A stretch of DNA of 64,000 nt. It comes from UBA5066 sp048500275. GTDB lineage: Bacteria > Acidobacteriota > Thermoanaerobaculia > UBA5066. The stretch spans positions 2,294,001-2,358,000 of the forward strand of contig JASNYI010000001.1 in NCBI GenBank assembly GCA_048500275.1, read 5' to 3'. This document shows positions 53,143 through 61,112 of this stretch, in pieces; positions within the stretch are counted from its first letter, which is position 1; each line of letters starts with the position of its first letter. The notes under the pieces are model-generated. The model did no database searches, was not told the origin of the DNA, and saw only the letters and a list, made by a program, of their open reading frames with translations. The translations under genes were made by a program, and so were the position numbers.

Positions 53143-53242
53143 CTCGCGCTGCTTCGCCGCGCTCGCCGCTGACGCCCACGGTTAGACGCTGGAGGAGAAG
53201 TCCTCGGTGCTGCAGACGCCCATCCCAGAGCGTGACGCATTC

Positions 53243-53818
53243 ATGAATCACAAGCTGTCCCTCCTCATCCGCGCCGTAGCCGCGACCCTCATCGGGGCCC
53301 TCGTCGCGGCTGGCGCCTTCGCCGTCTACCTCGCTTTCGCGCCACCTCTCTCAGATTTCGACGGCGAGCCGCTCTATGCGGCCGTGGCCCTCGTCATCGG
53401 GGCAGGCCTCTCCATTGCATTGGCGTGTTACGCCGCGCGGTCGGTCATCCGTGCCGCAGCCATCTCGCCCGACGGGCGTCCGCATCCAGGCATCGCTGTT
53501 CGGGCAGCTGCATTTGCGGTTCTTCTGGGCTATGCGATCACGAGTATCTTCGGCGTACCCGCCGTTCAATCGGCCCTGACGGCAGATGCACTTTCAGCCT
53601 ACAAGGCTGCAAGGCACGATCGTGCTGCCTCGGGCGACGTCTGGCCCGTCCATCCCGTCATCCGCCTCAAAGCCGCTCTTCCGCTCCTGCCGGGCATCAT
53701 CCTCTCGTACCACGAATATCAGGTCGCGTCCCTCAACGGTTGGGGTGGCTGGGAGGTTCATGTCTGGTTCGGCGGGCCACCGAGATCCGTCTATCGCCTC
53801 ATGGCCTGGATCTCGTAG
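53243..53818 (+). CDS. Cassette 34: membrane protein
   Basis: The 191-residue protein has four hydrophobic segments (about residues 7-33, 44-64, 78-100 and 140-152) with a C-terminal aromatic region (LNGWGGWEVHVWFGG). ATG 53243 is preferred to GTG 53207. No family recognised; inner-membrane location likely. Confidence 0.68.
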   Translation: MNHKLSLLIRAVAATLIGALVAAGAFAVYLAFAPPLSDFDGEPLYAAVALVIGAGLSIALACYAARSVIRAAAISPDGRPHPGIAVRAAAFAVLLGYAITSIFGVPAVQSALTADALSAYKAARHDRAASGDVWPVHPVIRLKAALPLLPGIILSYHEYQVASLNGWGGWEVHVWFGGPPRSVYRLMAWIS

Positions 53819-53827
53819 TCGGCCAGC

Positions 53828-53894
53828 GTCTAACCCGGCGTGCAGCGGACTCGCGCTGCTTCGCCGCGCTCGCCGCTGACGCCCGCGGTTAGGT
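53828..53894 (+). repeat. attC 34
   Basis: R'' GTCTAAC, R' GTTAGGT; arms GGCGT-g-CAGCGG / CCGCTGACGCC. The right half is almost the same as the right half at IS copy 3. Confidence 0.94.
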
Positions 53895-53989
53895 GTGCTT
53901 CCGCATCCGGCGTCGTCCTTCGCGAGCGTCGCCTCCGGGTGTCTCGGGCCTCGGCGCGGTCATTGCTTGCACCGGAACGAGGTGAATCG

Positions 53990-54391
53990 ATGTCCACACG
54001 TCAGGTCGGCCTCATTCTCGCCGTAGCCCTGGCTGTCTTCTCTGCGTCCTGTACTACCGCACACTTCGTTCCGATCTCGGCCGCACCACAGTCCGCCTCA
54101 ATCGTCCCCCCCGACGCCGTCGTCGTCCTGAAAGCCCCACCCCCGTCTGGCTTTCAGGAGCTCGGTGACATCGTTCTGCAATGGAAAGGTGCCCCGAACG
54201 ATGAGGCTATCCTCCGTCTCGTACGCAGGAAGGCCTCTGAGGTCGGAGCAAGTGCTGTCGTCCTGGTTGATAGCTTCGGCGTCGGGTCAATGGATTTTTC
54301 CGCCGACGGCGAGGGGGCCAGCCTCCGTGGCTCCATGCGGCGCTCCTACAAGTTCCGGGCTCTTCGGCCTACTCTCCCACTAAGCTCGTAG
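53990..54391 (+). CDS. Cassette 35: small lipoprotein of the cassette-borne family
   Basis: The 133-residue protein has a lipobox (MSTRQVGLILAVALAVFSAS then C). The mature part has PPDAVVVLKAPPPSGFQELG, then DEAILRLVRRKASEVGASAV and a VDSFGVG strand. It is a close paralogue of the cassette 41 protein, and a more distant one of cassette 40 gene 1; even the 5' leader (GAGGT then 9-10 bases then ATGTCCAC) is shared. The helix-GANAV-strand pattern resembles RcsF/DUF4156-type envelope proteins. Confidence 0.76.
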   Translation: MSTRQVGLILAVALAVFSASCTTAHFVPISAAPQSASIVPPDAVVVLKAPPPSGFQELGDIVLQWKGAPNDEAILRLVRRKASEVGASAVVLVDSFGVGSMDFSADGEGASLRGSMRRSYKFRALRPTLPLSS

Positions 54392-54406
54392 CCCTTACAA
54401 CGGCCC

Positions 54407-54463
54407 ACCTAACCCGGGTTGCAGCGGACTTCGCTTCGCTCGCCGCTGAACCCACGGTTAGGC
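54407..54463 (+). repeat. attC 35
   Basis: R'' ACCTAAC, R' GTTAGGC; arms GGGTT-g-CAGCGG / CCGCTGAACCC, a fourth outer-arm variant with matching changes on both sides. Confidence 0.94.
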
Positions 54464-54538
54464 TGTGCGAGGACACGCCTTGCCATCATCGAGTGCCCAC
54501 CGCCCTTTCTGCCGGCGAACGCGCCACACCTGACGCAC

Positions 54539-54757
54539 ATGACGCACCACACGACCGATTCCGACTGGTCCGTCGTCGACGCTCATCTCTACGCCGGCGA
54601 ACGCCTACTCGCGCTTCAAGAGCTCGCGACCCGCACGCAACTGCCTCTCGAGACCGCACTCCTCCGTCTTCGAGACCGCTACACCTTCCTTCGCGCCACC
54701 CGGCCAGATGGCTTCACTCACGGCCCCGAAGGCTACTGGGACGGGTTCTATTCATAG
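54539..54757 (+). CDS. Cassette 36: small soluble protein
   Basis: The 72-residue protein starts MTHHTTDSDWSVVDAHLYAG and continues ERLLALQELATRTQLPLETA, a helix-turn-helix layout like that of short ribosomal L7/L12-type or 'LYAGRK' proteins. A 175-base gene-free tail precedes attC 36. Function unknown. Confidence 0.6.
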   Translation: MTHHTTDSDWSVVDAHLYAGERLLALQELATRTQLPLETALLRLRDRYTFLRATRPDGFTHGPEGYWDGFYS

Positions 54758-54932
54758 GCATCGAGGCTTCGGGGCATCGCTCCTTTGCTGCGGTTCCCGA
54801 GCCGCATCTCTCTATCCGTCGGCCGGTGCGGGCTCTCCTCCCCACGCGAACCTCCCTCAAGAACGCAGCGGCGTCTTCCGGTCGGCCCTGTTGTCACGTC
54901 TCGCCGTGCATGTCCCCTCGTATTGCCGCCCA

Positions 54933-54990
54933 GCCTAACCCCGGCGTGCAGTGGACTCGCTGCGCTCGCCACTGACGCCCGACGTTAGGC
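54933..54990 (+). repeat. attC 36
   Basis: R'' GCCTAAC, R' GTTAGGC; arms GGCGT-g-CAGTGG / CCACTGACGCC. Confidence 0.95.
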
Positions 54991-55521
54991 ACGGCTGCGC
55001 GGCGCAGTCCTTGGCTCTGGCAGGCCTCGGCCTCTACGGCACATCCATCGAGTCGGCGCGTCACGGACCCCGCCTCTACATCGAGGCCTCACGGCTTTCC
55101 CGCTCACAACCCGCGTGCCGTCAGGCATCGCTCCTTCGCCAGGGTAGCTACCGGGTCTTCCCCGAACACAACCACGTGCGTCAAACGACCTTGACGGCTC
55201 GCCCACCTTGGTTCGCCGTCCCACCGCGTCGTCGCTGCCAGCACATCCCGTTCTTCAGGGCGTCTCGGGTCCACTCACCACAGGCACAGCTTCGGCCCTC
55301 GCGCCACATCGAGTCTCGCCGAGAGGCTCGCGATGTCGGGGCGTCGTTCAACCAGCGGCTGCCGGCTCAACATCGCCTTGTCAGCGCACCGGCCGAGCCG
55401 CCCACGGGCCTTCCCACGCGCTTCGGCCGTCCCTGTCTTCTTCTCACCGCCCCGTGTCCATTCGGCCGTGCCTAACCCCGGCGTGCAGTGGACTCGCTGC
55501 GCTCGCCACTGACGCCAGACG
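54985..55521 (+). repeat. Cassette 37: ORF-less cassette, family D copy 2
   Basis: A diverged homologue of cassette 3, with no open frame shared by both. The two have the same start and end motifs, and patches such as ACGGCTCGCCCAC in the middle. Confidence 0.6.
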
Positions 55522-55527
55522 TTATGC
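55470..55527 (+). repeat. attC 37
   Basis: R'' GCCTAAC, R' GTTATGC; arms GGCGT-g-CAGTGG / CCACTGACGCC. Confidence 0.95.
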
Positions 55528-55559
55528 AGCAGCAAGGCACATCCTTCGAAAGGACTCCT

Positions 55560-56003
55560 ATGCACCGCTCAGCAGCCGCCCTCGTCTTCGCCGCGACCTT
55601 CGTCGCCGCCGCAGCCCAAGCCGTCGAGCCGTGCTCTCCTCGCCCCATGCAGCCGCAGCACGTTCCGGCCTTTGTCTCCCAGGCCGCCCCTGTCAGCGCC
55701 ACCTCGGCAGTCCAGACTTCCTTCAGCCGCCTCGCATCTGAACTCGACATTCAAGCCGACTGTCTCCGCTGGGAAGCCTCCCTCACCCCTCGTGCCGAGT
55801 TCATCGGCACGGTTCCCATCGGGTCGCCCGTGGCCTACAGCGCCAGTCCCTCCTCTCCCGAGAACCGCATCGTCGTCGAACCCATACCCGTCGGATCACC
55901 CGCCTCGCGGCTTCCCGCAGGCACTCTTCCGCAGTTCTCCCTCCAGTCCACCGAAGGCCCACGCTCCTTCAGCCTCGGCGCAGTCTTTCCGCCCGTTCCA
56001 TAA
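55560..56003 (+). CDS. Cassette 38: secreted protein, paralogue of the cassette 9 product
   Basis: The 147-residue protein has a signal peptide (MHRSAAALVFAATFVAAAAQ then AVEPC). It shares HVPAFVSQA, ADCLRWEAS, RAEFIGTVPIGS and PRSFSLGAV with the cassette 9 protein. Cassette leader and TTATGC core are also shared, so the two cassettes descend from one. Likely a disulfide-bonded periplasmic or surface protein of unknown role. Confidence 0.76.
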   Translation: MHRSAAALVFAATFVAAAAQAVEPCSPRPMQPQHVPAFVSQAAPVSATSAVQTSFSRLASELDIQADCLRWEASLTPRAEFIGTVPIGSPVAYSASPSSPENRIVVEPIPVGSPASRLPAGTLPQFSLQSTEGPRSFSLGAVFPPVP

Positions 56004-56025
56004 GTCCACACTGCTGCATAACCCG

Positions 56026-56072
56026 GCTTGCAGCGGACTTCGCTTCGCTCGCCGCTGAAGCCCCGGTTAGGC
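56026..56072 (+). repeat. attC 38
   Basis: R'' GCATAAC, R' GTTAGGC; arms GGCTT-g-CAGCGG / CCGCTGAAGCC. Confidence 0.94.
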
Positions 56073-56136
56073 CCCTCAGTCGTGCACCGCACGTTGAGAG
56101 CACAACAGTAGGAACGCCCGGTTGCATGCACCTGTG

Positions 56137-57159
56137 ATGGCACATTCGCGCGCTCAGATTCGACATGGGGCCCAGAGGGTGGCCGTTACACCTCCGCTCT
56201 TGCTCCTCTGTCTAGCGGGCGGCATAGCGTTGGCGACGAGTGTGGCCGGGTGCCGGAGCGTCGCGCGAGCCACCGAGGCGGTGCCGTCGCAACCTGCCCA
56301 CGACGACGGAACCATCGAGTCGCTGGCCCTCGTTCTCCGCACTGAGCGGTCGGAGTACTTCAGGCTGACCTATTGGAGCGACGGCCTGCGGGTCAAGGGC
56401 TACCTGGGGAGCCCCCGTCACGGCGCGTCCCTGCCAGCGGTGATCTTCAACAGAGGCGGCAACCGGGAGTTCAGCGCCCTCGTAGGGCGAGAGATCGTCC
56501 CGCTGGTGGAGGCCGGCTTCGTCGCTGTCGCGTCGCAGTACCGCGGCAACTCAGGAGGGGAAGGAACCGAGGAGTTCGGAGGCGCCGACGTAGCCGACGT
56601 TCTCAACCTGGTGCCCCTGCTGAAGCACCTCCCCAAGGTGAATCCCGAGAGAATCGGCATGTTGGGGGTCTCGAGGGGAGGAATGATGACCTTCCTTGCG
56701 CTGAAACAGGAGATGCTCAGAGGACGGCACGACATCAAGGCCGCAGCCGTGATCGGTGGCGCCGCCGACCTGCTCGCCTTGGTCGACGCACGCCCCGAGA
56801 TGGTTCAGGTCTACCTCGACCTCATCGGACGATGGCCCGATGAGGCCCCCTATCGGGAGCGTTCGGCGGTCTTCTGGCCGGAGCTGATCAACGCGCCGCT
56901 CCTGATTCAGCACGGCGAGTCGGATCAGGAGGTACCAGTGGAGCAGTCCAGGCGGCTCGCCGAACTGCTGACCAACGCGGGGAAGGTGGTCCGCCTCGTC
57001 ACCTATCCTGGCGACGACCATCCGCTAAGCGCTCACGACCTGGGCTTGCCGGAGACGCTGGCCTGGCTGCAGCAACATCTCGGCACCCCGGGCGAGGATC
57101 ACTCGTATGAGAGTCACAAGCAGGCGATGAAGGAGGCCTTCCAGGCTTGGCCAAAGTAG
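56137..57159 (+). CDS. Cassette 39: exported alpha/beta hydrolase (S9/dienelactone-hydrolase-like)
   Basis: The 340-residue protein has an N-terminal hydrophobic segment with a possible lipobox (SVAGC). The hydrolase domain follows: oxyanion region PAVIFNRGGNREFS, QYRGNSGGEGTEEFGG, nucleophile elbow GVSRGG, acid in HGESDQEVP and His in GDDHPLS. This is the layout of prolyl-oligopeptidase-related hydrolases. Codon and base use are less extreme than most cassettes. Its 3' region (57160-57298) has no gene, and its attC is split by IS copy 4. Confidence 0.82.
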   Translation: MAHSRAQIRHGAQRVAVTPPLLLLCLAGGIALATSVAGCRSVARATEAVPSQPAHDDGTIESLALVLRTERSEYFRLTYWSDGLRVKGYLGSPRHGASLPAVIFNRGGNREFSALVGREIVPLVEAGFVAVASQYRGNSGGEGTEEFGGADVADVLNLVPLLKHLPKVNPERIGMLGVSRGGMMTFLALKQEMLRGRHDIKAAAVIGGAADLLALVDARPEMVQVYLDLIGRWPDEAPYRERSAVFWPELINAPLLIQHGESDQEVPVEQSRRLAELLTNAGKVVRLVTYPGDDHPLSAHDLGLPETLAWLQQHLGTPGEDHSYESHKQAMKEAFQAWPK

Positions 57160-57336
57160 GCGCTCATGCTCCTGCCCTGCCTCGCTTCCACTGGCCCCTG
57201 CTGTCTCAAACCCCGAGTTCCCGCCGCCGCGCCGCCCGCCCCGGACCGGGAAGCATTCAACTTCCCGCGCACGAGCTGATTGCACCGTACGCGGAGGGCC
57301 CTAACCCAGCATGCAGCGGACTTCCATGAGAAGGCC

Positions 57337-57647
57337 CGGACGTGTCAAGTGAGACGAGGGGTGCTCTCTCCCGTCGGACCCGGTTCGATCGCCATGCTTC
57401 CATTCGCACTCTGGGAGGCGCCTCGCGACGGTCCAGGTGCATGAGGGGGTCCGAGCTGAAAGGGCGCTGCCATCTCGCTATCGGTTTTCCTGGAGAGACC
57501 GGTTGGCTCTCCGGACCCGAGTCCGCTTCGCAGTCGCCCAGACAGGGCGTCGATCCGTTCCTTGGGCATTCCGTTTCGTCTCGCTAGTCCCGTCGGTGCC
57601 TGAGTTCCGGTTCCCCTACTTCTAAGAAAGCTCTCGTCGTGCTCCTC
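57337..57647 (-). ncRNA. Predicted seekRNA/bridge RNA of IS copy 4
   Basis: Same sequence as copy 1: left target guide at 57526 to 57520, hairpin, right target guide at 57480 to 57474 (minus strand). Confidence 0.7.
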
Positions 57648-58802
57648 CTACGCCTTCGCCGTCTCGGGCAGGAGCGCGAGACGTCGATCGGCCTCGTAGA
57701 CCTCCCCAGAGCGCCACAGCTTGTGCAGCAGCACCGCCAGCTTGCGCGCCACGGCGATGACCGCCCGCTTCTTGGCGTACTTGCCGCCCCGACCCTCCAG
57801 CGCCAGCCCGAACCGGCGCAGGTCGCAGTCCGGCCCGAACGGCCCCAGGATGTACTGCGACCCCTGCACCAGCAGGCTGCGCATGAAGCCGTCTCCCTCC
57901 TTCGTGATCCTCAGCTGCGGGTCGCTGTCCCCGCTCTGCCGTCGGGCCGGGACCAACCCGAGGTACGGGCCCACCATCCGGCTCTTCTCGAACCGGTCCG
58001 GCGTCTCCAGCGTCAGGACGTAGGCCAGCGACAGGATGAACCCCACCCCGTGAACCTGCCGCAGCAGGCCCGTTTCGGGGTACTTCGTCTTCGCCATCTC
58101 GCGCACTCTCTGGTTCAGCGCACGGATCTGCTCCGAGATCGCGTCGATCGCCGAGAAGACCGCGCCCAGCGTCTCCTTCAGCTCCTCCGGCAGCATCGAT
58201 TCCGTCTCGGCCGTGAAGCTCCTCGTCGAGCTCGCCTTCAACCGATACCCGGCCGACTTGACCGCGCCTCGGGCATGCCCGATCAGCTTCACCCGCGTCC
58301 GCACCAAGAGGTCCCTCGCCCGCAGCACCGCCAGGTCCTGCGCGACCTCCTCGTCGCGGTGCTTCACCGGCGACAGCAGCGCCGGATCCATCCGAGCCAC
58401 CCGCGCCAGCGACCGCGCGTCCACCCGGTCCGTCTTGCCTCGGTTCTGGTAGATGAACCGCAGCTTTCGCGAGTTCGCCACCAGCACCTCGTGCCCCATC
58501 TCCCTCAGCAACCGGCTCACCCACGGCGAGTGCGTCCCCACTTCCATCGCGATGCGGCACTTCCCGAGCCGCTCCACGTCGAAGACCCGCGTCAGGCCGC
58601 TCTTCGTCGTGGCCACCCGCGTCTCCTCGACGATCTCGCCCATCGAGTCCAGCACGCAGAGCTGGCTCATCCGATCCCCGAGGTCCAGACCGATCGTCAG
58701 GCTCCTCGCCATTCCCGCCGACGCCGAATCCGCACCCTTGATCCCTCCCGCCCCCTTCGTCTCCCGTGTCCTCCTCGTCGCCTCGGTGCTACGCTTCTTC
58801 AT
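57648..58802 (-). CDS. IS1111-group transposase, copy 4
   Basis: 384 residues from ATG 58802, identical to copies 1 and 2. The frame stays open upstream into the attC and next cassette, but the family N-terminus and the other copies set the start here. Confidence 0.93.
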   Translation of the reverse strand: MKKRSTEATRRTRETKGAGGIKGADSASAGMARSLTIGLDLGDRMSQLCVLDSMGEIVEETRVATTKSGLTRVFDVERLGKCRIAMEVGTHSPWVSRLLREMGHEVLVANSRKLRFIYQNRGKTDRVDARSLARVARMDPALLSPVKHRDEEVAQDLAVLRARDLLVRTRVKLIGHARGAVKSAGYRLKASSTRSFTAETESMLPEELKETLGAVFSAIDAISEQIRALNQRVREMAKTKYPETGLLRQVHGVGFILSLAYVLTLETPDRFEKSRMVGPYLGLVPARRQSGDSDPQLRITKEGDGFMRSLLVQGSQYILGPFGPDCDLRRFGLALEGRGGKYAKKRAVIAVARKLAVLLHKLWRSGEVYEADRRLALLPETAKA

Positions 58803-58980
58803 GGCCGGTCTCCCTTCTGGGCCTCGAGCCCGTCTTCTTTGCAGCTGATCTTCAGACTGCGGCGGGAGACCGGCCTTCTCATTCCATCTCGCTGCGCTCG
58901 CCGCTGATGCCACGGTTAGGTGGCTGACCCGTTCGTCCCTCCGGGCGTTCTTCTTGCATCCCTCGGTTCGAGGTGTAGCG

Positions 58981-59418
58981 ATGTCCACTTCTGAGATCAG
59001 GCGTTTCCTTGGCGTTGGCGTTCTCGCCGGCTTTGTCGCCACATGCAGTGCGGCCACTCCACAGGCCACCTTCGAGGCCACTCCCGGTCTTGCCGCGCCT
59101 TCTACGTCGCAGGCGACCCCCTCGTCCGTCCTCGTTCTCAAGGCTCCTCCTCAGACAGCCTACGTGGCCCTCGGCAGCATCACGCTCGAGTGCAAGGGCA
59201 AGGCGGACGACGAGGCAGTTCTCCGGCTGGTTCGGGAGAAGGCAGCGGCGGTCGGCGCCAACGCGGTCCTCTACGTGGACAGTCTCGGCATCGACTCATG
59301 GCAGTTCGACGGCAATCGGTCCACGCCTCCCGACGCCTCGGCTGTGTCCGCCACACGGACCGTCCGACGCAACTACACCTTCCGCGCCCTTCACGTCTCG
59401 CCGCAGAACCAGTCCTGA
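58981..59418 (+). CDS. Cassette 40, gene 1: small exported protein of the lipoprotein family
   Basis: The 145-residue protein has a signal (MSTSEIRRFLGVGVLAGFVA then TC) with a lipobox-like ATCS. The mature part has SVLVLKAPPQTAYVALGSIT, DEAVLRLVREKAAAVGANAV and VDSLGID, placing it with the products of cassettes 35 and 41. It is more diverged than those two are from each other. A second gene follows in the same cassette. Confidence 0.74.
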   Translation: MSTSEIRRFLGVGVLAGFVATCSAATPQATFEATPGLAAPSTSQATPSSVLVLKAPPQTAYVALGSITLECKGKADDEAVLRLVREKAAAVGANAVLYVDSLGIDSWQFDGNRSTPPDASAVSATRTVRRNYTFRALHVSPQNQS

Positions 59419-59480
59419 CGCCCCCACGGCCCCTCGCGCCAAGACATGCGCTAAATGCCTTAGTGTTGGAGGAACTAGTC

Positions 59481-60035
59481 ATGACAACAGCCCGCACCAC
59501 GCGGAGTCTCTTGTTGTTCCTGATGGTCGCCGCCGGAGGCTGCGGCACCACCCAGGTTTCGAGCACTTCGGATCCCGGTCTTACGGGCATGCGATTTCGT
59601 AGCGCCGCAGTAGTCGTTTCGCCAGACACGGGCCCATCCTTTGAGGCTGCCCGAACCACTGGCGAGACAGCCCTGCTACAGCTATTGCCCGCGTTCAACC
59701 TGCATGAGACGTCTCACGTCCTTCCATCAGAGACGCTTCTAACGCTTCTCGAGCCCGCAAGCCTCAAGCGTTGGGCAAGGGAACGAGGCTACGACGGCCT
59801 GCTCTTCGTCTCGTACGACTCATCGACTTCAAAGACCCTTCCCCCGCTCGACGGCGTAGACGAAGGACCAGTACATCGTGTCTCCTACAGCGCACGCCTC
59901 TGGGCTTTGACCGCAGATCGTGAACTGTGGTCTGCAAGGATCGACCGCCGGAACGCAGCCTTGTCCCCCAAGGAGCTCAAGACCGTATCCCGACTGGTCG
60001 CGAAGGAACTCCGGAAGGCGCAGCCGCGTTCCTAG
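59481..60035 (+). CDS. Cassette 40, gene 2: lipoprotein
   Basis: The 184-residue protein has a lipobox (MTTARTTRSLLLFLMVAAGG then C) and GGAGG before its ATG. The mature part alternates strands and helices (RSAAVVVSPDT; GYDGLLFVSYDSS; VSYSARLWALT; RLVAKELRKA) and resembles DUF4136-type lipoproteins. No attC lies between it and gene 1; the R'' ACCTAAC at its end pairs with the cassette start GTTAGGT at 58915, so both genes are in one cassette. Confidence 0.74.
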   Translation: MTTARTTRSLLLFLMVAAGGCGTTQVSSTSDPGLTGMRFRSAAVVVSPDTGPSFEAARTTGETALLQLLPAFNLHETSHVLPSETLLTLLEPASLKRWARERGYDGLLFVSYDSSTSKTLPPLDGVDEGPVHRVSYSARLWALTADRELWSARIDRRNAALSPKELKTVSRLVAKELRKAQPRS

Positions 60036-60040
60036 GCGCC

Positions 60041-60107
60041 ACCTAACCCGGCGTGCAGCGGACTTCGCTTCGCTACGCTCGCTCGCCGCTGACGCCCACG
60101 GTTAGGC
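60041..60107 (+). repeat. attC 40
   Basis: R'' ACCTAAC, R' GTTAGGC; arms GGCGT-g-CAGCGG / CCGCTGACGCC. Confidence 0.95.
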
Positions 60108-60169
60108 GTCTTCTTCGAAGGTCGCCGGCCGCGGCGCGCTTGTTGCGTGAGCCCGTACGAGGTAACGCT

Positions 60170-60574
60170 ATGTCCACCCGTCAGGTCACTCCCGCTCTCA
60201 CGGTCGTGCTGGCTGTGGCTACCCTGGCCTGCACCAGCGCTCAGTTCGTTCCTATCTCCGCCGAGGGCCCTCCCGTCGCCCAAGCTGTCCCGCCCGACGC
60301 AGTCGTCGTCTTGAAGTCTTCTCCTGCCTCGGGTTTTCAGGAGCTCGGCGACATCGTCCTACAGTGGAAGGGCCCTCCCGATGACGAGGCCATCCTCCGC
60401 GTCGTTCGCAAGAAGGCCTCTGAGGTCGGTGCCACGGCTGTCGTCTTCGTCGATACATTTGGCGTCGGGACCATCGACTTCTCCGCCGGCGGTGAGGGAG
60501 CCAGTGGCCGTGGCTCGATACGGCGCTCCTATAAGTTCCGGGCTATCCGTCCGACCCCGCCACCACGCTCCTAG
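60170..60574 (+). CDS. Cassette 41: small lipoprotein of the cassette-borne family
   Basis: The 134-residue protein has a lipobox (MSTRQVTPALTVVLAVATLA then C) and matches the cassette 35 protein along its length (AQFVPIS, PPDAVVVLK, SGFQELGDIVLQWKG, DEAILRVVRKKASEVGATAV, RGSIRRSYKFRAIRPT). The two copies differ by scattered substitutions and short in-frame length changes, so the frame is under selection. Envelope location; function unknown. Confidence 0.78.
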   Translation: MSTRQVTPALTVVLAVATLACTSAQFVPISAEGPPVAQAVPPDAVVVLKSSPASGFQELGDIVLQWKGPPDDEAILRVVRKKASEVGATAVVFVDTFGVGTIDFSAGGEGASGRGSIRRSYKFRAIRPTPPPRS

Positions 60575-60591
60575 CCCCGCCGTTCCTCGAC

Positions 60592-60649
60592 GCCTAACCC
60601 CGGCATTCAGCGGACTCGCTTCGCTCGCCGCTGATGCCAGACGTTAGGC
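60592..60649 (+). repeat. attC 41
   Basis: R'' GCCTAAC, R' GTTAGGC; arms GGCAT-t-CAGCGG / CCGCTGATGCC; the usual extrahelical G is T here. Confidence 0.93.
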
Positions 60650-60792
60650 CTCGGCCGACAGATCCGGCGCACTCGCACGCCTCGCCCCCGCCCGCACCAC
60701 ACTTCGCCGCACCGCATCCTTCGGCGCATGGCAAACACACCCCTCTTGGGCGCATTCCCCGTGCGTAGCCGCTCCTCAAGTCCGGAGGCCGT

Positions 60793-61098
60793 ATGAAGAC
60801 GAGGCACCCACGGTCCGTTCCACCTCCCGAACCGGGCGCCATTCCGCCCACACCCGACAGTCTCGCGGTCGGCGAAGAGCTTCGCAAGGTGGCCCAGACC
60901 CAGGTTCGGACGGGCGAGCCACCCATCGCGAAAGTCACGTACGAACGCCTCATTCGTGAGGGCCATTCCCACGAGAACGCCATTGAACTCATCGCTACCG
61001 TCCTCGCGTCCGAGATGTACGAGATCCTCAAAACCAGGCGCCCTCACGACGAGCGCGCGTACGCCGCGGCCCTCCGGCGCCTCCCGGACCTTCCGTAA
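60793..61098 (+). CDS. Cassette 42: small soluble protein
   Basis: The 101-residue protein has a Pro-rich N-terminus and then VTYERLIREGHSHENAIELI and YAAALRRLPDLP, a pattern of small DUF1841-like proteins. It starts 149 bases into the cassette; the leader has no other gene. An IS30-family element follows between it and its attC. Confidence 0.6.
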   Translation: MKTRHPRSVPPPEPGAIPPTPDSLAVGEELRKVAQTQVRTGEPPIAKVTYERLIREGHSHENAIELIATVLASEMYEILKTRRPHDERAYAAALRRLPDLP

Positions 61099-61112
61099 CG
61101 TCCCGAGGCCTA

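Larger units (their letters stand above)
51563..53187 (+). repeat. attC 33, interrupted by IS copy 3
   Basis: Left part 51563-51587 (R'' GTCTAAC, slightly garbled) and right part 53143-53187 (CTCGCGCTGCTTCGCCGCGC, CCGCTGACGCC, R' GTTAGAC). The right half differs from that of attC 24 although the left cassette is the same, and it matches the left arm GGCGT properly. Confidence 0.75.
57321..58887 (-). mobile_element. IS1111-group insertion sequence, copy 4, in attC
   Basis: 1567 bases, apparently identical to copies 1 and 2, with the same CT cores. The right flank is CTCGCTG, not CTCGCTA, so the last base of the predicted right guide does not match here. Confidence 0.92.
57299..58921 (+). repeat. 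attC 39, interrupted by IS copy 4
   Basis: Left part 57299-57322 (CCCTAAC, GCATGCAGCGGACT) and right part 58888-58921 (CTCGCTGCGCTCGCCGCTGA, R' GTTAGGT); arms GCAT-g-CAGCGG / CCGCTGATGC. Confidence 0.9.

Noticed and set aside
59419..59480. A decayed attC between the two genes of cassette 40
   Set aside because: CGCTAAATGCC and TTAGTG slightly resemble core sites, but no arms pair around them, and the real cassette ends enclose both genes.
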